Assembly: GCF_937906425.1 (NCBI RefSeq)
Contig: NZ_CALCYR010000006.1
Location: forward strand, 1-17,023
Direction of reading: 5' to 3'
Length of the DNA stretch: 17,023 nt
Source of the DNA: an uncultured Methanobrevibacter sp.
GTDB taxonomy: Archaea; Methanobacteriota; Methanobacteria; Methanobacteriales; Methanobacteriaceae
Shown: positions 6,960 to 13,856 of the stretch, in pieces
How positions within the stretch are numbered: position 1 is the stretch's first letter
Layout: the number at the start of each line of letters is the position of its first letter
Notes under the pieces: model-generated
The model's input: only the letters and a program-made list of their open reading frames with translations
Databases searched by the model: none
What the model was told of the DNA's origin: nothing
Position numbers and translations under genes: made by a program

Positions 6960-8063
6960 TTAATATGTGCTTTCATTATTAATACTGTCAACAAAGCTAA
7001 TGCTACTAATCATATTTTGGATTTCAGTTGTGTTCAAAGCAGAAATGTCTTGATTACTGGATTTTCCATTGTTTATTACGAAACTGTAGTAAACTCCGTC
7101 ACGTAAAATACAAATGTATCTTGAATAACCTTGATCTGCAGTGCTTATTGTAATCTCTTCAGATGGGACTCCATTTACATAAATGTTTTTATATTCAAGA
7201 AGTTCTCCATTCAAGGAGTGAGCGGTTGCATTAACGTCACTTAAGATTTTATCATATGTAATCTCATCACTTTGAATTGTTGTAAATCCAATTAATGTGC
7301 CATCTTTTGTTTTAAATGCGATGTCGCTGGTATTGCCTTCGCTGTTTGTATTATTATACATGGACCAATTTCCAGAGTAATCGAAATCGATAACGCCATC
7401 AGAATAATGCATTACTTCATCAGTAGTTTGATTTTGCATAGTATTTATTCCAATACCTGCGATAATAAGTATGATAATTATGATGATTGCAATAATTCCA
7501 ATTTTTTTGAAATTTATGCCGCCAGTTTTATCATCTGATTTCTTGATGATATTTGCTTTAATATCCTTTTCTTCTTTTTTAGCTACTTTTTTGATTTCTT
7601 TTTCAGGTTCTTTTACAGCTTTAACTGAACTTGATTTTCTTTCGTTAATGGCTGCTTTTTCAAGTTTTTCAGTTTTAGGATTGTTAAATTTGGTAGCAGG
7701 ATTTTTTCTGCTTGATTGTTTTTGTTTAAATCCTTCTGTTGCTGTTTTGGAAAAGCTTGGTTTTGAACTTTGTTTGTCTGCAATAAGTTCTTCTCTAGCT
7801 TTTTTCTCTTTAGCAGCATTGCTGTAATTGTTTAAGTCAAATCCGCCAATTCTTTTTGAAATGCTCTTTGTAACTCCGCTTTCTGATTTACTTGAGAATA
7901 TTGAACTTGTATCTTGAGATTTGGCTATAATTTTTGCTTGTTTCTTTAAATTTGGGGGTGTAGAATTAGCCTCTGATTTTGGAGGCAAGTTTGCACCACA
8001 ATTTCCACATTTTGGTGCGCTGTCATAACTTGCATTCCCACACTCTTGACAATATTTCACCAA
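6960..8063 (-). CDS. Zinc-ribbon, single-span membrane protein with PsbP-like outer domain
   Basis: A 367-residue protein in three parts. Residues 1-27 form a zinc ribbon with C5-x2-C8-x10-C19-x2-C22. Residues about 28-185 are a low-complexity Lys/Ser/Glu-rich linker. A membrane span follows at about 188-205 (an Ile run), then a C-terminal domain at about 218-360. The C-terminal domain begins YSDGVIDFDYSGNWSMYNN, which resembles PsbP-like domains seen in methanobacterial surface proteins. The ribbon should face the cytoplasm and the PsbP-like part the outside. The function is not known. The start is unusual: TTG at 8063 or the adjoining GTG at 8060. Both follow a perfect AGGAGGT (8071-8077), and the GTG would remove one residue. 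It is divergent from the 166-residue orphan gene. Confidence 0.85.
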   Translation of the reverse strand: MVKYCQECGNASYDSAPKCGNCGANLPPKSEANSTPPNLKKQAKIIAKSQDTSSIFSSKSESGVTKSISKRIGGFDLNNYSNAAKEKKAREELIADKQSSKPSFSKTATEGFKQKQSSRKNPATKFNNPKTEKLEKAAINERKSSSVKAVKEPEKEIKKVAKKEEKDIKANIIKKSDDKTGGINFKKIGIIAIIIIIILIIAGIGINTMQNQTTDEVMHYSDGVIDFDYSGNWSMYNNTNSEGNTSDIAFKTKDGTLIGFTTIQSDEITYDKILSDVNATAHSLNGELLEYKNIYVNGVPSEEITISTADQGYSRYICILRDGVYYSFVINNGKSSNQDISALNTTEIQNMISSISFVDSINNESTY

Positions 8064-8123
8064 ATTTTTAACCTCCTACTTAATTAATAATATTAATCTT
8101 TTTATTTTAACTAATATTTAAAT

Positions 8124-8131
8124 TTTATATA
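8124..8131 (-). promoter_or_regulatory. TATA box of the zinc-ribbon gene
   Basis: The minus strand reads AAATATATAAAA across this site. Transcription would start about 25 nt downstream, near 8100, leaving a leader of about 37 nt that contains the AGGAGGT site. The sequence is seen; the promoter role is inferred. Confidence 0.45.
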
Positions 8132-8204
8132 TTTATTGTCTTTTTAAATTTGATTTAGCTTCTTTTTAATTTTTTTATTAATTTAAATTAATTTTATTTT
8201 TTTT

Positions 8205-8353
8205 AAGAATTTCATTTTTTTTAAGGAGGTTTTTAATTATTTTTTTTTAAGAATTTCATTTTTTTTAAAGAGGTTTTTAATTATTTTTTTTTAAGAATTT
8301 CATTTTTTTTAAGGGGGGTTTTTAATTAATTTTTTTTAAGAATTTCATTTTTT
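8205..8353. repeat. 44-bp tandem repeat, three full copies plus a partial
   Basis: The landmark AAGAATTTCATTTTTT begins at 8205, 8249, 8293 and 8338, so the period is 44, 44 and 45 bp. Each full unit carries a purine-rich block that varies: AAGGAGGT, AAAGAGGT and AAGGGGGG. It lies between two divergent promoters. Confidence 0.92.
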
Positions 8354-8505
8354 AGAATGTTTTAAATTTTTAATAATTATTTTTGGATTGATTTTTTCAA
8401 AAACTATTTTATAAAGAAATAAGAAAATTAGTATAAGGAATAAAAAGTATTTTTATTTAAATTTAATTTAATTTTATTAATTTTAAAGAATTTTTAAGTG
8501 ATATT

Positions 8506-9006
8506 ATGGCTGATGAAACTAAAATTAAATGTGATAATATTAATTATGCAGTTTATGATATAGCTGATTGGAAAAATGATTATGTAATAAACATTTTAGG
8601 GACTGCAAGGGAGCTTCCCGTTACAAAACCTACTTTGGATCATATGTTAAAACAAATGGATCATATCAGAGTTTCTGTTTTTGAAATTGGTGATAAAGAG
8701 GTAAATGGTATGATTGGTTTGGCTATGCAATTCAATCCTGCCTTGCTTTCAAGGGATTTGGATGAGCTTATTGCTTTGGAAGAAAAGGAGTTTGAAATGA
8801 TTATGGATGAATTGAATAATCTTGAATTGAAAGAAGCTGATGATGAGATTGAATTGGACACTGATGAGTATGTTATTTATAAATTGGAATATGAAGGACA
8901 TTCATTATCTCCAAAACCTTATAATGATTATGCTAAAGAGCATCATAAACAAGAGGTTGAACGTTTAAAAAGACAAAGTGGTCAGAAATTTGTTTTAGAA
9001 CTTTAA
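8506..9006 (+). CDS. Hypothetical acidic soluble protein, 166 residues
   Basis: I do not recognise this protein. It has no membrane span or signal peptide and is rich in Asp and Glu. An acidic helical stretch at about 93-124 (from LSRDLDELIALEEKEF through ELDTDEY) is preceded by a mixed alpha/beta N-terminal half. A basic helical tail follows (HHKQEVERLKRQSGQKF). No Cys cluster, nucleotide-binding loop or nuclease motif is visible. A GTGA element 4 nt before the ATG supports the start. It is divergent from the zinc-ribbon gene and convergent with mntP, so context does not suggest a role. It is probably a lineage-specific archaeal family. Confidence 0.8.
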   Translation: MADETKIKCDNINYAVYDIADWKNDYVINILGTARELPVTKPTLDHMLKQMDHIRVSVFEIGDKEVNGMIGLAMQFNPALLSRDLDELIALEEKEFEMIMDELNNLELKEADDEIELDTDEYVIYKLEYEGHSLSPKPYNDYAKEHHKQEVERLKRQSGQKFVLEL

Positions 9007-9110
9007 ATTTTTTAATTTAAAGTTTTTATTTTTTCTTGTTTTTATTTGTTTGTATCTATTGAAACTTTTTCTTATTTTTATTTGTCAGTATTTATTGAAA
9101 CTTTTTACTT
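9006..9110 (+). terminator. T-rich terminator with a 36-bp repeat
   Basis: The plus strand after the stop at 9006 is dominated by T4-T6 runs and should end the plus-strand gene. Within it, 9031-9065 is repeated imperfectly at 9067-9101, both copies ending TATTGAAAC. The offset is 36 bp. Confidence 0.5.
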
Positions 9111-9218
9111 AGGGATTGTTTTATTAATGTGTCGTCTTGATAGTCTATTTTAAAGTTTAAAATTCATTAATCTTTTTTTTTAAGAATTAAAACTTGGTTT
9201 AAGTTTTTTTTTAAAAAA

Positions 9219-9785
9219 TCAGATGGCTAGAATTCCAAGTCCTTCAAGCAAAATTTTAAATCCGAGCAAAATCAAGATGACTCCGCCAATGATTTCAAAC
9301 TTGTCTCCAAAGTAATTTCCCACTTTTCTGCCTAAGTAGATTCCAATTATTGTAAATATGAATGCTACAACTCCAATTATGATAACTGGAATTAAAATGT
9401 CTGTATTAAGAACTGCATAGGTTATTCCAACTGCAAAGGCATCAATACTTGTAGCTATTGCAAGTAATGTCAATTCTCTAAAGGAAAATTTGTCCTCTGT
9501 TTTTAATTCTTCATCCTTTAAACTTTCCCTCAGCATATTTGATCCAATTAACAGAAGTAGGAGAAATGCAATCCATGGTGCAATGGTTGTAATGAGCCAT
9601 TCTAATTGGATTCCTCCAAGCCAACCCAATGTTGGCATCATTGTCTGGAATCCTCCAAAGAATATTGCATACCAAAGAATCTGGCTTTTGGAAATGTTTT
9701 TTTGAGTGAATCCTTTTGTTAATGAAACACTAAATGCATCCATAGCCAATGCGATTGCAATAAGTAAAGTTGAAATAATGTCCAT
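9219..9785 (-). CDS. mntP: MntP-type manganese efflux pump
   Basis: A 188-residue integral membrane protein of the MntP family, which exports Mn2+ and protects against manganese excess. Six spans are visible. The family's paired conserved segments are present: IALAMDAFSVSLTKGF at about 11-26 in the first half and AIATSIDAFAVGITYA at about 109-124 in the second. The two acidic Asp residues in these motifs (Asp16 and Asp115) are the expected ion-coordinating positions. The length is typical of the family. A GATT element lies 3 nt before the ATG at 9785, a weak ribosome binding site. Upstream, a long probable leader contains an inverted repeat at 9821-9844. It is on the same strand as nucS, 174 bp downstream, but has its own TATA-like box. 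Confidence 0.93.
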   Translation of the reverse strand: MDIISTLLIAIALAMDAFSVSLTKGFTQKNISKSQILWYAIFFGGFQTMMPTLGWLGGIQLEWLITTIAPWIAFLLLLLIGSNMLRESLKDEELKTEDKFSFRELTLLAIATSIDAFAVGITYAVLNTDILIPVIIIGVVAFIFTIIGIYLGRKVGNYFGDKFEIIGGVILILLGFKILLEGLGILAI

Positions 9786-9820
9786 TTTAATCAGTTCTTT
9801 ATTTTTATTAATTTATTTTT

Positions 9821-9844
9821 AAATTAAGTTTCAGAGCTTAATTT
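9821..9844 (-). promoter_or_regulatory. Inverted repeat in the probable mntP leader
   Basis: Perfect 8-bp arms AAATTAAG (9821-9828) and CTTAATTT (9837-9844) are separated by 8 bp, ending 36 bp upstream of the mntP start. As DNA it could be an operator, for example for a metal-dependent DtxR/MntR-type repressor. As RNA it could form a short hairpin. The symmetry is seen; the role is inferred. Confidence 0.4.
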
Positions 9845-9895
9845 TCATTTTTTTTTTAAATAATTGAATGAATTTATTTTTTTTTTTTTAATTAT

Positions 9896-9903
9896 TGTAT
9901 AAA
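9896..9903 (-). promoter_or_regulatory. TATA-like box TTTATACA before mntP
   Basis: The minus strand reads AAGTTTATACAATAA. If used, transcription would start near 9874 and give a leader of roughly 88 nt that contains the inverted repeat at 9821-9844. A long leader is atypical for a simple methanogen promoter. Confidence 0.35.
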
Positions 9904-9959
9904 CTTAATTTTCATTATATTTTATTTTCTTTTATTATATTATTCTAATTGAAAAATAA

Positions 9960-10742
9960 TTATCCGAATGCGTCTAAAGTAACTTTTTTGTCTTTTTTAA
10001 GTTCTCTAGGGGGTTCGACCTGAACAAATTCAATTCTTTCCTCTTCAAGAAGTTCTAAAGCGTCATCCCCTATTGATGGTGCAACTAAAAGTCCTCGGAT
10101 TTTTTGTTTTTCTCTATCCTTGTCTATTTCATTGTTTTCCCTATTTTCAAAATCAGTCAGGTATCTTCTGATTTGTTTAACTGCAGCTACTCCTGCCTTA
10201 CGGGCTTTAAGTTCCAAAACCATAAGATTTCCTTCAGAGTCCTTTCCCAATATGTCAATGAAACCATGTTCGGTTGCATATTCTCTAACATGTGGTCTGA
10301 AACCTTCCTCAATGATATGGGGTTTTTCCCAAATCATATCTCCCATATCCTTTTCATAGCCTGCTCTTTCAAGCTCCTCATAGTCTTCAATTAAATTGTA
10401 ATTAGCAAAATGGACTTTTTTAAGTTCAACTTCCAATCTTTCGCTAGGTTGGCGTCTGTGGCTTTCTAAAAATAAGGTTTCGTCCTTGATGTATGCACGA
10501 GGTCTTGATTTTGGAGGCTGCCAATTTACAGGGTCTACCTTATTGTCCTGATGGATTAAAAAACAACCGTCTGGCTTTAACATGATTATTCTTTCACCAA
10601 AATCCAGTTCACTTAATGCACGACCTTCATAGCTAACTTTACAGCATGCAAAAAGTAAGATTGTTGCCTTCTTTCTCAAACCCTCTTCAATAAGGTCATA
10701 AGTTTCTTCATAATTTGGATTTTCTAAAATTTTATACTTCAT
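9960..10742 (-). CDS. nucS: NucS/EndoMS mismatch-specific endonuclease
   Basis: A 260-residue homologue of archaeal NucS (EndoMS), which cuts both strands at mismatched base pairs and works with the PCNA sliding clamp. The N-terminal DNA-binding domain runs to about 120. The RecB-like nuclease domain carries the catalytic set Asp163 (GFIDILG), Glu177 and Lys179 (VLELKARKAG), and Gln190 in VKQIRRYL. The spacing of 14 and 2 residues matches the characterised enzymes. The C-terminus KVTLDAFG resembles a PCNA-interacting PIP motif, but it lacks the leading Gln and the last aromatic. The start at 10742 has no obvious ribosome binding site, so the mRNA may be leaderless or have a very short leader. 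It is divergent from the MetX-like gene. Confidence 0.95.
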   Translation of the reverse strand: MKYKILENPNYEETYDLIEEGLRKKATILLFACCKVSYEGRALSELDFGERIIMLKPDGCFLIHQDNKVDPVNWQPPKSRPRAYIKDETLFLESHRRQPSERLEVELKKVHFANYNLIEDYEELERAGYEKDMGDMIWEKPHIIEEGFRPHVREYATEHGFIDILGKDSEGNLMVLELKARKAGVAAVKQIRRYLTDFENRENNEIDKDREKQKIRGLLVAPSIGDDALELLEEERIEFVQVEPPRELKKDKKVTLDAFG

Positions 10743-10814
10743 CTATTCAATATTTGTTTTTTAATTTAATAAACTTAATTAATTTTAAGGACTTTAATTG
10801 TTTCATTTGAACTC

Positions 10815-10878
10815 TTTTTAATTTTTTAATTTAAAATTCTTTAAAATTTTTCTATTTTTTTTAATTTTTTAATTTAAA
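10815..10878. repeat. 21-bp direct repeat, 43-bp offset
   Basis: TTTTTAATTTTTTAATTTAA plus one A occurs at 10815-10835 and again at 10858-10878. It lies in the 290-bp divergent spacer between nucS and the MetX-like gene. That spacer otherwise shows only A/T-rich DNA and no gene. Confidence 0.75.
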
Positions 10879-11032
10879 TTTCTAAAAAAAGATTTCTTTT
10901 TTTCTAATTTAATCTAAAGAAATAATATCTTTTTTTTAATTATCTAATTTAAATATCTTGAAAAACATAATATTATTTAAGATTTTTTAAAAAGCTATTT
11001 TAATTTTATTTAAATCAAAAGGAAGTTTAATC

Positions 11033-12034
11033 GTGTTTGAAGAGGAAAATTTAAAGGCAGAGTACTTTACCTTAAAAAATTTCAAATTTAAAAATGGAGA
11101 AAGTCTTGAAGAGGCTAAAGTTGAGTATATGACTTTAGGAACTCCACAATATGATGAAAATGGAGTAATTTCCAATGCTATTGTTTATTTCCATGGGTCC
11201 AGTGGAAATTTTTCATCCATTCGTAGGATAAGTGAGGTATGTGGCAGTGGAAAAGTTTTTGATACTGATAAGTTCTTTTTTATTTCATTAAGTGCTTTAG
11301 GTTCTCCAGATTCCGCTTGTCCATCTTCTACAGGATTAAAGAATAAGTTTCCATTTTACGATGTGGAAGATATGGTTAATTTTCAAAAGGAATTTTTATT
11401 TGAAAAATTCGGTATCACTCATTTGAAAGGCTTAATCGGTAATTCAATGGGGGGTTTTGAAGTTTTGACTTGGGCTGCCATTTATCCGGATTCAATTGAT
11501 TTTGCAGTGTCCTTGGTAAGTAGCTTTAAGGTAGGAGGTCATAATTATGCCTTATCCAAGATTATGAACAATATCTTGGAGTCCGATCCTGATTATAATG
11601 GAGGAGATTATGAAGTTCCTATTTCAGATTCCTTAAAAAGAAGCCTAAAGTTATCAAGTGATGCAATGTATTGCTATGGCTTGTCAAGAGAGGAATATCG
11701 TAATAATATGACAAATGATGAAATAGCTGAGGCAATGGCTGAATTTGCTGAAGAAAGTCTTGAAGAGGATGTCAATGATTTGATTTATAGAAACAATTCC
11801 TCATTGGATTATGATTTGACAGACAAGCTTGGAGACATTAGTGCAAAGGTTTTAATCATAGCCATTAATCAGGACCAGTATTTCCCACCTAATTTGGATG
11901 CAATTCCAATGTCTAAAATGATTAAAAATAATAAATTGATTATTTTTGATTCATTGATGGGTCATGTTGGTTCTAGTGAGTTAAATAAGATTGAATCTGA
12001 ATTGGAAGAGTTTATGGTAGAGTTTAAAAACTAG
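11033..12034 (+). CDS. MetX-like alpha/beta hydrolase (homoserine acetyltransferase family)
   Basis: A 333-residue alpha/beta-hydrolase of the MetX (homoserine O-acetyltransferase) family. The probable triad is Ser138 in the elbow GNSMGG (136-141), Asp281 in NQDQYFPP and His311 in MGHVGS. The oxyanion-side strand VYFHGSSGN is at about 51-59. The region ALGSPDSACPSSTG (88-101) corresponds to the MetX segment usually ending in TGPSS. MetX enzymes normally have GGSMGG, so the Asn is a departure. With no metY or other methionine gene nearby, acetyl transfer to homoserine is not assured. Another acyltransferase or a hydrolase is possible. It uses a GTG start at 11033 with GGAAG 7 nt upstream. It is divergent from nucS. 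Confidence 0.85.
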   Translation: MFEEENLKAEYFTLKNFKFKNGESLEEAKVEYMTLGTPQYDENGVISNAIVYFHGSSGNFSSIRRISEVCGSGKVFDTDKFFFISLSALGSPDSACPSSTGLKNKFPFYDVEDMVNFQKEFLFEKFGITHLKGLIGNSMGGFEVLTWAAIYPDSIDFAVSLVSSFKVGGHNYALSKIMNNILESDPDYNGGDYEVPISDSLKRSLKLSSDAMYCYGLSREEYRNNMTNDEIAEAMAEFAEESLEEDVNDLIYRNNSSLDYDLTDKLGDISAKVLIIAINQDQYFPPNLDAIPMSKMIKNNKLIIFDSLMGHVGSSELNKIESELEEFMVEFKN

Positions 12035-12053
12035 ACTTTTAATAATTCTTATA

Positions 12054-12168
12054 TTTTTTAATAATTTTTATTATTTTAATTTTTTTAATAATTTTTATTA
12101 ATAAATTTTTATTAATTTTAATTTTTAGAATTTTTAGAATTTTTTTAGTATTTTTTAATAATTTTTAT
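12054..12168. repeat. Three copies of TTTTTTAATAATTTTTAT
   Basis: Copies lie at 12054-12071, 12081-12098 and 12151-12168, in the 170-bp spacer after the MetX-like gene. The T runs on the plus strand would also serve as terminator for that gene. Confidence 0.75.
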
Positions 12169-12204
12169 GGATTTTAATATTTTAATCGTTTAAGAGGTTT
12201 TAGG

Positions 12205-12489
12205 ATGTTTACAGTTAAAGTTGATGATTATGGAGAAACTGAAGATCAGATGCATTATGTTACTTATATGATTTCAGGTTTAAGTGATGATGAGTTGAAT
12301 TTTCTCATTCACAACTTGGAAGGGGAAATAGCAGTTGAGGATGGCAATTTGTTTTTAAATATTTTTTATTCAAGAAAATTCTTCCCATTTGCTTCTGAAG
12401 CTGCCCAATTCAAGTTAGATGACTTTATAAAAAGGGAAGAGATTGAAATGACTTATTTCATAGCAAGCTTTTTAGAGGATATGAAATAA
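12205..12489 (+). CDS. Hypothetical small protein, 94 residues
   Basis: I do not recognise this protein. It is short, acidic and soluble, with no membrane span, Cys cluster or catalytic motif. The sequence suggests a mixed alpha/beta fold: strands at about 1-6 and 16-23, a helix around SDDELNFLIHNL (27-38), strands near 40-56, and a C-terminal helix (DFIKREEIEMTYFIASFLEDM). The start is well supported by GAGGT 6 nt before the ATG. It follows the MetX-like gene on the same strand by 170 bp with T-rich DNA between, so co-transcription is doubtful. It converges on nadA. Likely a lineage-restricted archaeal protein. Confidence 0.75.
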   Translation: MFTVKVDDYGETEDQMHYVTYMISGLSDDELNFLIHNLEGEIAVEDGNLFLNIFYSRKFFPFASEAAQFKLDDFIKREEIEMTYFIASFLEDMK

Positions 12490-12530
12490 GTTAAAAAGAG
12501 TTGAAAAGTTTTTTATTAATTTAAGGTTTT

Positions 12531-12663
12531 GTTTTTTTAAAAAAAGAGTTTAAATTAGAGTTTTTTCTTAAATTTTAAGGTTTTTATTTAAAAAAAGAGT
12601 AAAATAATTATTAAATTATTTATTTAAAAAAAGAATAAAAGAATTTATTAATTAAATTCTTTT
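12531..12663. terminator. Bidirectional terminator between convergent genes
   Basis: The spacer after the 94-residue gene and after nadA holds T7A7 at 12531-12544, and A7 blocks at 12592-12598 and 12628-12634 (T runs for nadA). It also holds a perfect hairpin: AAAAGAATTTA (12637-12647), a 5-nt loop, and TAAATTCTTTT (12653-12663). Both strands have T runs next to the hairpin, so it can end transcription from either side. Confidence 0.6.
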
Positions 12664-12683
12664 TTACTATTTTTGTTTATTTT

Positions 12684-13601
12684 TTATTTGGAAGCTTCAA
12701 GCATTCTTTCAACAGCAGAAATGGATTTTTCTGCAATGTCTTCCGGAACAATTATTCTAGGTTCCTCATTTATGAGACAGTTTTTAAGTTTTTCAAGAGT
12801 GTGAAGTTTCATTGTTTTACATATTGCTCCTTCAAGTAAAGGATAATATGTCTTGTCTGGAATTTCAGCTTCAAGTCTTGTAATGAGATCCACTTCGGTT
12901 CCGACTACAAATTCCTTTTTGTCACTGTTTTTGATATGGGATAACATTCCGCCAGTGCTTAAGACATAATCAGCCATTTCCTGAACTTCCTTGTTGGACT
13001 CTGGGTGAATGATTATTTCAGCATTAGGGTATTTTTTTCTTGCGTCCTCAATGTCTTCCTTGTGGAATAACTTGTGAACATAACAGTGTCCATCTCCTGG
13101 AATTGGAATTATTTTTTTGTCTGTAAATGGTTTTACAAATTCTCCAAGGTTTGTATCCGGTCCAAATAGGATGGTGTCCTCTTCAATGCTTTCAACAACT
13201 TTCTTAACGTTTCCAGAGGTACATAAAATATCAGATTCAGCCTTTGCCTCTCCTAAACTGTTTACATATAAACAAACTGCAGCGTCAGGATATTTTTCTT
13301 TAGCTTCTCTTACTTGATCTCCAGTAAGCATGTGTGCCATAGGACATTCTGCATCAATATCTGGAATAATAACCTTTTTATCTGGGTTTAACATATATGC
13401 AGTTTCTGCCATAAAGTCTACACCGCAGAATACAATAATATCTTTATCTTCAATTTCCTGAGCTTTAATACATAATTCCAATGAATCTCCAAGAAAATCA
13501 GCTATTTCCTGGATTTCCTTTGGTTGATAATTGTGTGCAAGAATAATTGCATTTTTTTCTTCTTTCAATTGAATAATTTCTTTCTGTAATGGGGAGTACA
13601 T
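12684..13601 (-). CDS. nadA: Quinolinate synthase
   Basis: A 305-residue NadA, the 4Fe-4S enzyme that condenses iminoaspartate with dihydroxyacetone phosphate to quinolinate in de novo NAD synthesis. The three cluster cysteines are Cys86 (DAECPMA), Cys173 (GDGHCYVH) and Cys261 (EGAICKTMK). Their spacing of 87 and 88 closely follows structurally known archaeal and thermophile NadA. AHNYQ (22-26), NSLGEAKAESD, CTSGN and FGPDTNLG are the other conserved segments. The length is that of the short archaeal/thermophile class. A GGGTGG ribbon at 13606-13611 precedes the ATG by about 4 nt. A perfect palindrome lies at 13627-13643. Its pathway partner nadC is 2.5 kb away on the other strand. No aspartate oxidase or dehydrogenase is in the window. 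Confidence 0.97.
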   Translation of the reverse strand: MYSPLQKEIIQLKEEKNAIILAHNYQPKEIQEIADFLGDSLELCIKAQEIEDKDIIVFCGVDFMAETAYMLNPDKKVIIPDIDAECPMAHMLTGDQVREAKEKYPDAAVCLYVNSLGEAKAESDILCTSGNVKKVVESIEEDTILFGPDTNLGEFVKPFTDKKIIPIPGDGHCYVHKLFHKEDIEDARKKYPNAEIIIHPESNKEVQEMADYVLSTGGMLSHIKNSDKKEFVVGTEVDLITRLEAEIPDKTYYPLLEGAICKTMKLHTLEKLKNCLINEEPRIIVPEDIAEKSISAVERMLEASK

Positions 13602-13626
13602 TTTTCCACCCTAATCTTTTTTTAAA

Positions 13627-13643
13627 ATTGATTTTTAATCAAT
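13627..13643. promoter_or_regulatory. Perfect palindrome ATTGATT-TTT-AATCAAT before nadA
   Basis: 7-bp arms with a 3-bp centre, ending 26 bp upstream of the nadA start. Together with the TATA-like box at 13653-13660, it would lie across the expected transcription start. That is the usual place for an archaeal repressor operator. The regulator is unknown. Confidence 0.45.
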
Positions 13644-13652
13644 AAATTTGTT

Positions 13653-13660
13653 TAAATAAA
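13653..13660 (-). promoter_or_regulatory. TATA-like box before nadA
   Basis: The minus strand reads GATTTATTTAAAC. Transcription starting about 25 nt downstream would begin near 13631, inside the palindrome, leaving a leader of about 30 nt. Confidence 0.35.
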
Positions 13661-13704
13661 TCTTTAAGTAATTACATTAACTGTTTTTTTAATTTCAATT
13701 AAAT

Positions 13705-13724
13705 ATACAGTTTTATACAGTTTT
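13705..13724. repeat. Doubled 10-mer ATACAGTTTT
   Basis: Two perfect head-to-tail copies (13705-13714 and 13715-13724), about 104-123 bp upstream of the nadA start. A 10-bp step places the copies on the same DNA face, so they could be a binding site for a cooperative regulator. They could equally be part of the local repeat background. Confidence 0.6.
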
Positions 13725-13856
13725 ATTACTATTTTATTTACATTGATTATATTTAAACTTAATCCTGTAATATGTTAATTAAGTTTGTCATTTTTATTTA
13801 TTATAATTAACTATTGTTATTTTTTATTTTTTATCTAAATTGTTCTTTATGTTTTT

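Larger units (their letters stand above)
8064..8505. other. Divergent promoter spacer, 442 bp, with 44-bp repeats
   Basis: Region between two divergent starts. On the left are the AGGAGGT site and a minus-strand TATA box for the zinc-ribbon gene. In the middle is a 44-bp tandem repeat of nearly four copies (8205-8353). On the right is a GTGA element at 8498-8501, 4 nt before the plus-strand ATG. No coding sequence was seen. Confidence 0.7.

Noticed and set aside
7613..7819. 68-residue same-strand frame in another phase of the zinc-ribbon gene, possible frameshift
   Set aside because: The main frame is continuous through the linker into the membrane span, so no frameshift is needed.
7471..7827. 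118-residue plus-strand frame inside the zinc-ribbon gene
   Set aside because: It is antisense to the Lys/Ser-rich linker and gives a low-complexity Phe/Leu/Ser product with no ribosome binding site. It is a shadow of the real gene.
8205..8353. Possible CRISPR array
   Set aside because: The repeat units are tandem A/T blocks with no unique spacers between them, and there are no cas genes.
9786..9959. yybP-ykoY manganese riboswitch before mntP
   Set aside because: The spacer is almost pure A/T and lacks the GC-containing conserved loops of that riboswitch class.
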